This document shows positions 35,389-45,127 of a stretch of DNA of 64,000 bases, piece after piece. Under the pieces are notes generated by a model. That model ran no database searches and had not been told where the DNA came from. It was given only the letters and a program-made list of their open reading frames with translations. The stretch's first letter is position 1. Every line of letters begins with the position of its first letter. Both the position numbers and the translations under genes were made by a program. Source of the DNA: Thermophilibacter mediterraneus (GTDB taxonomy: Bacteria; Actinomycetota; Coriobacteriia; Coriobacteriales; Atopobiaceae); NCBI RefSeq assembly GCF_900119385.1, contig NZ_FPKO01000007.1:186001-250000 (forward strand), in the 5' to 3' direction.

Positions 35389-36090
35389 ATGTACCTATCA
35401 CGAGTTACCCTTGACCTGGAGCGTCTCGATGCGGTGATGTTCGCAAGCTCGCCCTACAAGGTTCACGCGGCCGTCGAGCGTGCGTTTGCCCCGGACACCC
35501 CGCGCGAGACGGCGGGGGGAAGGATTCTCTGGCGCCTGGACGAGGTTCCCGGGAGCGCGAGCGAGGCATGGCTCTACATCGTGAGCCCGGGCCGTCCCGA
35601 CCTCACCCACATATGTGTGCAAGCCGGCGACGCCTCCGACCTCTCGTGGGTCACGAAGGACTATGATCCCGTCCTCAAGTGCGTTGCCGCCGGTCAGCTT
35701 TGGCAGTTCCGGCTCAAGGCAAACCCCGTGCGCAAGGCTGCGGTGGACAAGGGCCGCCGACAGCGCGAGGGCATCGTGGGCTCGATCCAAGGCCACGTGA
35801 CGGAAGCGCAGCAGCGCTCCTGGCTTCTCTGTCGAGCAGAGGCGAGCGGATTTCGCATCGCCAGGACGGAGGAGGGGTTCGAGCGCCTGGCAGTGTCGAA
35901 TCGCAGGGTCGAGCGCTTCAGGCGGCACGACGAAACGGTGACGCTTACGACGGCGCAGTACGATGGCATCCTCGAGGTCACAGATGCCGACGCGTTCAGG
36001 CACGCGCTCGGCTTTGGCATGGGGCGCGCCCGCGGCTTTGGCTGCGGCCTTCTGACCATCGCTCCCGCGCGGGGTGCGGACGATGTGTGA
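35389..36090 (+). CDS. cas6e: CRISPR RNA endonuclease Cas6e (CasE)
   Basis: A 233-residue metal-independent endoribonuclease that cuts the pre-crRNA at the base of each repeat hairpin and stays bound to the 3' stem in Cascade. It begins MYLSRVTLDL, has SPYKVHAAVERAF near residue 23, where the catalytic His lies, and ends with the Gly-rich loop GFGMGRARGFGCGLLTI. It is the expected processor of the main array and of the mini-CRISPR hairpins at 31063-31140. Its end overlaps the start of cas1e. Confidence 0.95.
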   Translation: MYLSRVTLDLERLDAVMFASSPYKVHAAVERAFAPDTPRETAGGRILWRLDEVPGSASEAWLYIVSPGRPDLTHICVQAGDASDLSWVTKDYDPVLKCVAAGQLWQFRLKANPVRKAAVDKGRRQREGIVGSIQGHVTEAQQRSWLLCRAEASGFRIARTEEGFERLAVSNRRVERFRRHDETVTLTTAQYDGILEVTDADAFRHALGFGMGRARGFGCGLLTIAPARGADDV

Positions 36091-37069
36091 CGGTCAGGGC
36101 GGCGTCCCGGCAGCCGGAGGAACCTTCGGGGGCGGGACGACGCCGGGCGCCGTCCCGCCCGTCCTGGCGGACCTCGTCCGCGCCGACGAGCGCATCTCGT
36201 TCGCGTACTTCGAACACTGCGTGGTGAACCAGGCCGAGAACGCCATCACCATCACGGATGACGAGGGGACCATTCGCATTCCCGTTGCCACGCTGGGCAC
36301 GCTCATGCTGGGACCGGGGACGACTATCTCCCACAAGGCGATGGCGACGATAGGAGAGAACGGCGCCAGTGTCATCTGGGTGGGGGAGCGCGGCGTGAGG
36401 ATGTACGCATCCGGGAGGCCGCTCACACACTCAAGCCGCCTGCTCATGCGACAAGCGCGGCTCGTCTCCAACACGAGGATGCGCCTGGCAGTCGCGCGGC
36501 AGATGTACCAGATGCGCTTTCCCGGAGAGGATGTGAGTTCTCTCACGATGCAGCAGCTTCGCGGTCGTGAGGGGGCGCGCATTCGTAGGGCGTATCGCCA
36601 CTGGTCCCGCGAGACCGGAGTCGAGTGGGGTCGTCGCGAGTTCGACCCCGAGGATTTCGATGCAGGGTCTGAGATCAACAAGGCGCTCTCGGCTGCGCAC
36701 GTGTGTCTCTACGGAGTGACCCATGCTGTAATCGCCGCCCTGGGCTGCTCACCGGGCCTTGGGTTCGTGCACACCGGCCACGAGCGCTCGTTCGTGTACG
36801 ACATCGCCGATCTGTACAAGGCGGAGCTCTCGATTCCCGTGGCGTTTCGGACGGCGGCAGAGGGCCCCGATGACGTGGGCTCTGCAACACGTAAGAACAT
36901 GCGCGACGCCCTCTACGACCTCTCCATCATGAAGCGGCTGGTCACGGACATCACTGCGCTACTTTCCACGGATGGGGACGAGGCCACCGAGGACGAGCTT
37001 GCTGACAGCCTCATGCTCTGGGATGAGAAGGACGGTGAGGTCGCGGCGGGGCGGCAATACGGCGACTAG
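36083..37069 (+). CDS. cas1e: CRISPR integrase Cas1 (type I-E)
   Basis: A 328-residue integrase that with Cas2 inserts new spacers at the leader. It contains ISFAYFEHCVV near residue 37, MLGPGTTISHKAM, the catalytic segments KALSAAHVCLYGVTHAVIAALG, GFVHTGHERSFVYDIADLYK (metal His and Asp) and a C-terminal basic helix. The ATG at 36083 overlaps the end of cas6e. A GTG nine bases upstream is an alternative. An extra Gly-rich N-terminal stretch of about 25 residues precedes the usual start of the family fold. Confidence 0.95.
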   Translation: MCDGQGGVPAAGGTFGGGTTPGAVPPVLADLVRADERISFAYFEHCVVNQAENAITITDDEGTIRIPVATLGTLMLGPGTTISHKAMATIGENGASVIWVGERGVRMYASGRPLTHSSRLLMRQARLVSNTRMRLAVARQMYQMRFPGEDVSSLTMQQLRGREGARIRRAYRHWSRETGVEWGRREFDPEDFDAGSEINKALSAAHVCLYGVTHAVIAALGCSPGLGFVHTGHERSFVYDIADLYKAELSIPVAFRTAAEGPDDVGSATRKNMRDALYDLSIMKRLVTDITALLSTDGDEATEDELADSLMLWDEKDGEVAAGRQYGD

Positions 37070-37084
37070 GAGGAGTGGTGTCCG

Positions 37085-37450
37085 ATGGTGGTCATGGTGC
37101 TGACGGCGTGCCCTCCGGGGGCGAGGGGCGACCTCACTCGCTGGTTGCTTGAGATAGCACCCGGCGTGTTTGTGGGACGGCTCTCCGCCCGCGTGCGCGA
37201 CCAACTCTGGAAGCGCGTGTGCTCGTTTGTGAGGGCGGGCCGTGCGATCATGGTCTATAGCGCGCGTAACGAACAGCACCTCGAGTTCGAGGTGTTCCAG
37301 CCTGACTGGACTCCCGTGGACTGTGAGGGGCTGAGGCTCATCAAGCGACCAATGGGGACTGAAGACGCCACGCTGACAGGTGCGCTTCCCTCAGGATGGA
37401 GTAGTGCCTCGAAGCATCGGAAGGCACACAAGTTCCGCTCTCGTGGGTGA
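37085..37450 (+). CDS. cas2e: Cas2 (type I-E)
   Basis: A 121-residue Cas2 of the I-E (CT1978/Cse) type, the structural partner of Cas1 in spacer integration. It reads MVVMVLTACPPGARGDLTRWLLEI, then FVGRLSARVRDQLWKRV and AIMVYSARNEQHLEFEV, all typical of Cas2e. It carries no DnaQ fusion. The separate exonuclease at 27248 may supply that activity. It lies directly before the leader of the array. Confidence 0.95.
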   Translation: MVVMVLTACPPGARGDLTRWLLEIAPGVFVGRLSARVRDQLWKRVCSFVRAGRAIMVYSARNEQHLEFEVFQPDWTPVDCEGLRLIKRPMGTEDATLTGALPSGWSSASKHRKAHKFRSRG

Positions 37451-37534
37451 CCGATGGTGGGGTCACTGGTTCTCGTGCTGGATAAAGTGAAAGAAACGAC
37501 GCGCTCGTCTTGCTAGAATAGCTGGTGAAGAAGT
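37451..37534 (+). promoter_or_regulatory. Leader of the type I-E array
   Basis: The 84 bp between the cas2e stop and the first repeat are more AT-rich than the surroundings (GATAAAGTGAAAGAAACGAC at 37482-37501, TAGAATAG at 37515-37522). Degenerate repeats occur only at the opposite end of the array, which fixes this side as the leader. Confidence 0.75.
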
Positions 37535-40500
37535 GTGCTCCCCGCAGACGCGGGGATGATCCCCGGTTCGGACCTTGTGTCGCTCGATAGCTGGGGTGCT
37601 CCCCGCAGACGCGGGGATGATCCTAGTATGTCGTACGTCTTGGTCTCCGCGTCCGGGTGCTCCCCGCAGACGCGGGGATGATCCTGTGCCGAAGGCTAAC
37701 TCTCTAGCTGAGGTGGAGTGCTCCCCGCAGACGCGGGGATGATCCCGGTGAGCGCTACCCGGTCGGCTCCCTGGCCTCGTGCTCCCCGCAGACGCGGGGA
37801 TGATCCCGACTTTCCGGCGCTCTCGCCGAGGGACTCTCCGTGCTCCCCGCAGACGCGGGGATGATCCTGGCTGAGAAACTGCCGACTGACACCGAGCGCC
37901 GTGCTCCCCGCAGACGCGGGGATGATCCCTGGTGAACGCGCTCGCGTATGAGCATGTGTGCGTGCTCCCCGCAGACGCGGGGATGATCCCACCTCCGCCG
38001 CCTCCTCGAGCGGCTTGAGCGCGTGCTCCCCGCAGACGCGGGGATGATCCCGGCTGAGCCGAACGGGGCGCTGCGATCAATCCGTGCTCCCCGCAGACGC
38101 GGGGATGATCCCTGCAAGGGCGCGCATCGCGCGTGCAACCAATGGTGCTCCCCGCAGACGCGGGGATGATCCCTGCCACACGACCTTGACGAACTTGTCG
38201 TTGACGTGCTCCCCGCAGACGCGGGGATGATCCCCCGTCGAGCGCCGAGGCCATCACGCAGGCCAAGTGCTCCCCGCAGACGCGGGGATGATCCCTCCGC
38301 CGAAATCTCCGTGCGCAGGGCCTCTCGGTGCTCCCCGCAGACGCGGGGATGATCCCGCCCTCGACGGCGACGAGTACGGCAAGTACTAGTGCTCCCCGCA
38401 GACGCGGGGATGATCCCGACAGCAAGGTCTACACCGACGGCGTTGGCACGTGCTCCCCGCAGACGCGGGGATGATCCCTCGGGTACCGGGAGCTTCACGG
38501 CGGGCCCGGAGTGCTCCCCGCAGACGCGGGGATGATCCCGTACGCCGTCTTTGGGTCGAGGACGTCGACCAGTGCTCCCCGCAGACGCGGGGATGATCCC
38601 TTGTCGTTGACGTGGAACGTGGGGTTGGTGACGTGCTCCCCGCAGACGCGGGGATGATCCCTGGGACGAGAACGTGGACAACTACTTGGCTGGGTGCTCC
38701 CCGCAGACGCGGGGATGATCCTGAAGCTTGCCGTCTGAGCTGGAGTGATAGTTGGTGCTCCCCGCAGACGCGGGGATGATCCCCCCGACCGGCGGAAAGG
38801 CGCCGTGGGCGGTGTGTGCTCCCCGCAGACGCGGGGATGATCCCGAAGTCGAAGACGATGGTCCAGAGCGTCTGGTGTGCTCCCCGCAGACGCGGGGATG
38901 ATCCCGAGCCGGAGCCGCCCGAGCCGACGCCGACAGGGTGCTCCCCGCAGACGCGGGGATGATCCCGCTCGGCTGTGCAGCCTGCGCGCCCTCGCCCTGT
39001 GCTCCCCGCAGACGCGGGGATGATCCCGCCAACGGCATCGTCATGTCCCCGCAGGGCAAGTGCTCCCCGCAGACGCGGGGATGATCCCGACCGACCGCGA
39101 GACGTGCTCCGTCTACCGTCGTGCTCCCCGCAGACGCGGGGATGATCCTGTCGCCCATGTCCCTCGCGCCGTGGAGCGCGCGTGCTCCCCGCAGACGCGG
39201 GGATGATCCTCCGCGAGGTTTCCGCCGACCGTGGCCGTCGTGGTGCTCCCCGCAGACGCGGGGATGATCCCAGCGGAGACGTCGAGACCTACTACCGCAT
39301 CGTGTGCTCCCCGCAGACGCGGGGATGATCCCTCCGCGCCCTCGGCCCACTCGGTCGTGAACCCGTGCTCCCCGCAGACGCGGGGATGATCCCAAGACTA
39401 CTGTCCTCGCTGCTACTGCTATTGCGTGCTCCCCGCAGACGCGGGGATGATCCCGGTGAGGACACCATCGTCATCTCGGGCTTCTTGTGCTCCCCGCAGA
39501 CGCGGGGATGATCCTCCGCCGACGGCGGAAGCGCCCGACCCTGCGTAGTGCTCCCCGCAGACGCGGGGATGATCCCACCATGGAGCTGAAGCGCCTCGAC
39601 TCCATGGAGTGCTCCCCGCAGACGCGGGGATGATCCCAACCTTATGACGGGCGAGATCGTGAGGGTCGAGTGCTCCCCGCAGACGCGGGGATGATCCCTA
39701 CTACGCAGCCTGGAATAATGGCACGATCAAGTGCTCCCCGCAGACGCGGGGATGATCCCTGGACGGCGTAGATGTCCGTCTTGCCTGCGACGTGCTCCCC
39801 GCAGACGCGGGGATGATCCCGTGCTGGCGGAGGCGGAGCGGCACATGAACGCGTGCTCCCCGCAGACGCGGGGATGATCCCCGACAAATCCATAATTCAG
39901 CTTGCGGTCGGCGGTGCTCCCCGCAGACGCGGGGATGATCCCTTGAGCTAACTTTCATTGTTAACCTAGGTTAAGTGCTCCCCGCAGACGCGGGGATGAT
40001 CCCGAGAGCAGCCTCACCGACGCCTCCCCTATGTTGTGCTCCCCGCAGACGCGGGGATGATCCCACGATCTACAACTCGGGCGACGTCGAGACCTAGTGC
40101 TCCCCGCAGACGCGGGGATGATCCCGTGTGGCGGGGGTTGAAGAACGAGAGCGCCTCGTGCTCCCCGCAGACGCGGGGATGATCCCTAAACCCGGCAAGC
40201 CGGGGGACGTAAAGACTTGTGCTCCCCGCAGACGCGGGGATGATCCCGACGCGCGCCGTGAATTTGTAGGAATTGTGAAGTGCTCCCCGCAGACGCGGGG
40301 ATGATCCCGTCATCAGCTACGACGAGACCTACGTCGACGCGTGCTCCCCGCAGACGCGGGGATGATCCCAGGTGGCATAACGCCATAAACCACAACGTAA
40401 AGTGCTCCCCGCAGACGCGGGGATGATCCCACAGCTTCGAGGCGCATCTCACCTACATGGGGGTGCTCCCCGCAGACGCGGGGATGATCCCAGGAGCAGC

Positions 40501-43500
40501 TGCTCGGCATGGCCGCCGCCGCGGTGCTCCCCGCAGACGCGGGGATGATCCCGTCGTGTGCGGCGCTGTGAGGCGATATAAGGCGTGCTCCCCGCAGACG
40601 CGGGGATGATCCCATGGCAAACGTCGATGACGAGTGCGACGGCGAGTGCTCCCCGCAGACGCGGGGATGATCCCAGGGGCTGCTGGGTCAGCGCCAAGTC
40701 CCTGCTGTGCTCCCCGCAGACGCGGGGATAATCCGACCTCGAGCTGGTATTTCGAGCATACCCCGAGGTGCTCCCCGCAGACGCGGGGATGATCCCTGGG
40801 AGAACGCGCCGGTAAGGGACGTGGTGAGAGTGCTCCCCGCAGACGCGGGGATGATCCCACCGTCCAGTCCAGCGTCCGGGACGTCATCGAGTGCTCCCCG
40901 CAGACGCGGGGATGATCCCTCGTACATGTCGTACAACAAGAACGCTGTTGAGTGCTCCCCGCAGACGCGGGGATGATCCCGCCACGGTGACGCTGCCCGA
41001 GATCTCCTTCACGTGCTCCCCGCAGACGCGGGGATGATCCCGCCATACAGCTCTGCTCGCGAGACTCCAACTTGTGCTCCCCGCAGACGCGGGGATGATC
41101 CCTGCCCGAAGGACACGATGGAGCTGAAGCGCCTGTGCTCCCCGCAGACGCGGGGATGATCCCTGCACCGCGTAGATGTCCGTCTTGCCTGCGACGTGCT
41201 CCCCGCAGACGCGGGGATGATCCCAGGGGCTGCTGGGTCAGCGCCAAGTCCCTGCTGTGCTCCCCGCAGACGCGGGGATAATCCGACCTCGAGCTGGTAT
41301 TTCGAGCATACCCCGAGGTGCTCCCCGCAGACGCGGGGATGATCCCAAGGTGCTCCGTGCGTGCGAGCGCGTGGACGAGTGCTCCCCGCAGACGCGGGGA
41401 TGATCCACTAACGAAAACACAAAACGCCACCATTTATCAGTGCTCCCCGCAGACGCGGGGATGATCCACTAACGAAAACACAAAACGCCACCATTTATCA
41501 GTGCTCCCCGCAGACGCGGGGATGATCCTCACCCCACCGAGTAGCCCACCACCAAGGCGTGCTCCCCGCAGACGCGGGGATGATCCCTACGGACGTCGGC
41601 AGACCCGATACCCCAACGTGTGCTCCCCGCAGACGCGGGGATGATCCCGCGGGCGCCATCCGCTACCCGGCTTGGTGTCCGTGCTCCCCGCAGACGCGGG
41701 GATGATCCCTCGGCGCGTCGCTCATCGCGTCTACCCAATGGGTGCTCCCCGCAGACGCGGGGATGATCCCTTTTAGTCCGTGACGGCGCGGAAATTAGGT
41801 CAGTGCTCCCCGCAGACGCGGGGATGATCCCGAGACCCGTTGCAAGCCGCCGCTCGGGATGGCGTGCTCCCCGCAGACGCGGGGATGATCCCCAACAAGC
41901 CATCTACCTGCAGAAATGCACCAGGTGCTCCCCGCAGACGCGGGGATGATCCTTGCATATGGGATAGGTCGCGCGCACGCTAGGCGTGCTCCCCGCAGAC
42001 GCGGGGATGATCCCTGCCCCAAGAACACGATGGAGCTGAAGCGCCTGTGCTCCCCGCAGACGCGGGGATGATCCCGACATCATCTCGTGGTTCCAGCAGC
42101 TTCCCGGGTGCTCCCCGCAGACGCGGGGATGATCCCGTTCAAAGTCCCATATGCACGTACTTTGACAAGTGCTCCCCGCAGACGCGGGGATGATCCTGCT
42201 CGAGGTTGCGGGCGTCGGTCTCGTTCTGTGTGCTCCCCGCAGACGCGGGGATGATCCCTAAACTCGGCTTGTCGGGGGACGTAAAGACTTGTGCTCCCCG
42301 CAGACGCGGGGATGATCCCGCGCATGTGTGGCAGATGTCTGGCAGGTCTTGGTGCTCCCCGCAGACGCGGGGATGATCCCGGCGTGTGGGCAGCGAAGTC
42401 CGCGAGCTCGGAGTGCTCCCCGCAGACGCGGGGATGATCCCAGCGGCGTCGCGCTCGAAACGTTCGCCGGAATGTGCTCCCCGCAGACGCGGGGATGATC
42501 CCGCCCGCCCAAAACGCCGCGCACACTACACCGTGTGCTCCCCGCAGACGCGGGGATGATCCCTTGAGAGACGTGGGGGTCGCGCCCCATAGTAGGTGCT
42601 CCCCGCAGACGCGGGGATGATCCTGCGGGCGCCATCCGCTACCCGCTGGGGTGCCCGTGCTCCCCGCAGACGCGGGGATGATCCCGGCTGCGTGAGGGCG
42701 TCGGTGAGGTTGGACATGTGCTCCCCGCAGACGCGGGGATGATCCCCAGAGGCCAAGACGGCGGCGATGGGCGAGCAAGTGCTCCCCGCAGACGCGGGGA
42801 TGATCCCACCTCCGTCGCCGGAAAGACGGACATCTACGCGTGCTCCCCGCAGACGCGGGGATGATCCCGCGCCGACGAGCAGTGTGCCGATGACCCCCGC
42901 TTGCTCCCCGCAGACGCGGGGATGATCCTGACGAGCCGTCGGTGAGGACGTTCGCCGAGGTGTGCTCCCCGCAGACGCGGGGATGATCCCGGCTGCGCGT
43001 CCTGGTGCCTCGTCCCCAGCTCGTGCTCCCCGCAGACGCGGGGATGATCCCTAAACCGGGCTTGTCCGGGGACGTAAACGCTCGTGCTCCCCGCAGACGT
43101 GGGGATGATCCCACAGTCAACGCGTCGTGGTCGTTGGCGCTGAGGTGCTCCCCGCAGACGCGGGGATGATCCCTACGACATGCTGGACAACCTGAAGCTG
43201 GGGTAGTGCTCCCCGCAGACGCGGGGATGATCCCCGCGACCGCCCCGCGCGGATACACTCCCGAGGGTGCTCCCCGCAGACGCGGGGATGATCCCTAAAC
43301 CGGGCTTGCCCGGGGACGTAAAAGCCTGTGCTCCCCGCAGACGCGAGGATGATCCCGTCGTGGTGGTCTGCCACAGCCTCATGCGCAAGTGCTCCCCGCA
43401 GACGCGGGGATGATCCCCCCTGCAACCTCTCACACTCGCGCGGCGTCAGGTGCTCCCCGCGGACGCGGGGATGATCCCGCCCGCGTCGTAGTCGAGCGGG

Positions 43501-43904
43501 TCGACGCCGTGTGCTCCCCGCAGACGCGGGGATGATCCCGTAGAGCGCGAGCGCGGACTTGCCTCCGCCGGGTGCTCCCCGCAGACGCTGGGATGATCCC
43601 GGATGCATCGCGACTCATGGCACTATCTCGCCGTGCTCCCCGCAGACGCGGGGATGATCCCGTGCCGTGCGAGCGTCGAGAGCGCATCGTCAGGTGCTCC
43701 CCGCAGACGCGGGGATGATCCCCCGCGCAAGGCCAACGTCAGCGTCGTCAACGGGTGCTCCCCGCAGGCGCGGGGATGATCCCGGGTCGCCCTGCTGGTA
43801 GACGTGACCGACCTGGTGCTCCCCGCAGACGCGGGGATGATTCCCTCGGCTGCAGCTCTGAGGATGCCTCTGCGGCGTGCTCCCCGCAGTCGCGGGGATG
43901 ATTT
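37535..43904 (+). CRISPR. Type I-E CRISPR array, about 105 repeats
   Basis: 28-nt repeats with 33-nt spacers (61-bp period) run without interruption. Each repeat starts GTGCT, forms the stem CCCCGC/GCGGGG around AGAC, and ends ATGATCC. From the total length I estimate 105 repeats and 104 spacers. Repeats are nearly invariant in the first 5 kb and decay at the right end (single changes near 43085, 43330, 43450, 43570, 43750, 43830; several in the last at 43877-43904), which marks the trailer. A variant ending ATAATCC occurs twice (40707, 41257) inside a duplicated block. Open frames across the array are artefacts of the repeats. Confidence 0.99.
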
Positions 43905-43907
43905 CCG

Positions 43908-44530
43908 GGAAAGGCTGTCCGCACGGCTTCCGAAGACGACATCAAGTCGGGCGTGCCGGACATCGAGTGGATCATGGAGACGCTAATCGCGCTGACCGAC
44001 AAGGTGGAGCCCGAGCACGTGGCTTGGCGCTACGACCCGGTGCTGCTCACGCCCGTCTACACAATCGAGCGCCACCGCGTGACTTTCTCGCGCATGGCGG
44101 ATGTCCTCGTGCTGTACGTGGGCCGCCGCATCTTCTCGTTCGTGGAGACATGTACAAGAATCTGCGCCTCAACATGTCCGAGCTCGCGCCGCTCGCAGTG
44201 GGGGACATGAACACGCTTGTGCGGATGCTCGGCGAGATGGTGGTTCATTGCCTGTGGCTCCAGGCGTGCGGCGCCAACGGGTGTTCCAGCTCCTACGGCA
44301 TCCGCCCGAGCGGTTGCCTCGCGCTTGACGTCTTGGTGCGCGCCGACGACGCGGAGTTCCATCTGCTCGGGCATCACTGCATGCATACGGGCTGCCATTG
44401 TTTCGAGGCAAGCGACATCGACACCAAAGACACCTGACCCAACGGCTGCCGCTACTGCCGCGCCGGCAAGGACTACCGCTCCGCTGCCGTACGCCTGCCG
44501 CTCGGGCCGTTCACGCGCCCATCGCCGGCG
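43908..44530 (+). pseudogene. Decayed DUF1848 family gene at the array trailer
   Basis: Immediately after the last repeat one frame reads GKAVRTASEDDIKSGVPDIE and then EHVAWRYDPVLLTPVYTIER, a DUF1848 segment. Near 44150 the frame shifts and continues with MYKNLRLNMSELAPLAVGDM and GIRPSGCLALDV, then HHCMHTGCHCFEASDIDTKD. At 44435 a TGA stands where a Cys codon (TGC) is expected, and PNGCRYCRAGKD follows in the same frame. The 5' half of the gene is absent. The CRISPR array or an earlier deletion has replaced it. Intact members are Cys-rich, radical-SAM-like proteins of unknown role. Confidence 0.8.
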
Positions 44531-44613
44531 TCGAGAAAGAATTGCGAGCAAGCGGGTACCATATGAATAGTGCGCGGCGCAGAGGGCGCCGTGATCGGGA
44601 GAGAGGACCCACC

Positions 44614-45000
44614 ATGGCCGAGGTCAAGTTCTATCGCTGCAACCACTGCGGCAACATCGTCGCCGTCGTCAAGGACGCGGGCGTCACTCCGAGCTGCTGC
44701 GGCGAGCCCATGGAGCTGCTCGTCGCAGGCTCCACCGACGCCGCCACCGAGAAGCACGTGCCCGTCGTCACCAAGGACGGCAACCACATCGTCGTCACCG
44801 TGGGCGAGGTCGCCCACCCCATGCTCGAGGAGCACTACATCGAGTGGATCGCGCTCGTCACGGACGGCAAGCTCTGCCTCAAGCACCTCAAGCCGGGCGA
44901 CGAGCCCAGCACCAAGTTCGGCGCGTGCTGCTCCGAGGGCGGCACCGTCTACGCCTACTGCAACCTGCACGGCCTCTGGAAGGCCGAGGTCGGCGCCTAG
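44614..45000 (+). CDS. dfx: Desulfoferrodoxin (superoxide reductase)
   Basis: A 128-residue two-iron superoxide reductase, a defence protein of anaerobes that reduces superoxide to peroxide without making oxygen. The N-terminal rubredoxin-like site is YRCNHCGNIVA plus SCCGEPM (four Cys). The catalytic centre ligands lie in EKHVPVV, HPMLEEHYIEW and CNLHGLWK (His and Cys). The ATG follows GAGAGAGGACC. It supports an anaerobic lifestyle for the host. Confidence 0.96.
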   Translation: MAEVKFYRCNHCGNIVAVVKDAGVTPSCCGEPMELLVAGSTDAATEKHVPVVTKDGNHIVVTVGEVAHPMLEEHYIEWIALVTDGKLCLKHLKPGDEPSTKFGACCSEGGTVYAYCNLHGLWKAEVGA

Positions 45001-45021
45001 CCTCGCGACGACGCGACTCCC

Positions 45022-45058
45022 GGGCGGGGCCCGCTTCGGCGGCGCCCCGCCCGTCTTT
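45022..45058 (+). terminator. Terminator of the desulfoferrodoxin gene
   Basis: Stem GGGCGGGGC/GCCCCGCCC (45022-45030 and 45044-45052) followed by GTCTTTGT. Confidence 0.75.
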
Positions 45059-45127
45059 GTGTCGCGGATGGGCGAGGCGTGACGTGTGGCACAATTGAGC
45101 CAGGTGACGAGCTGCGGGGGAGGACGC

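Noticed and set aside
37463-43687. Many long minus-strand open frames reading GSSPRLRGA / GIIPASAGST repeats
   Set aside because: They are translations of the I-E repeats and spacers. No ribosome binding sites are present, and the repeat unit has no coding constraint.
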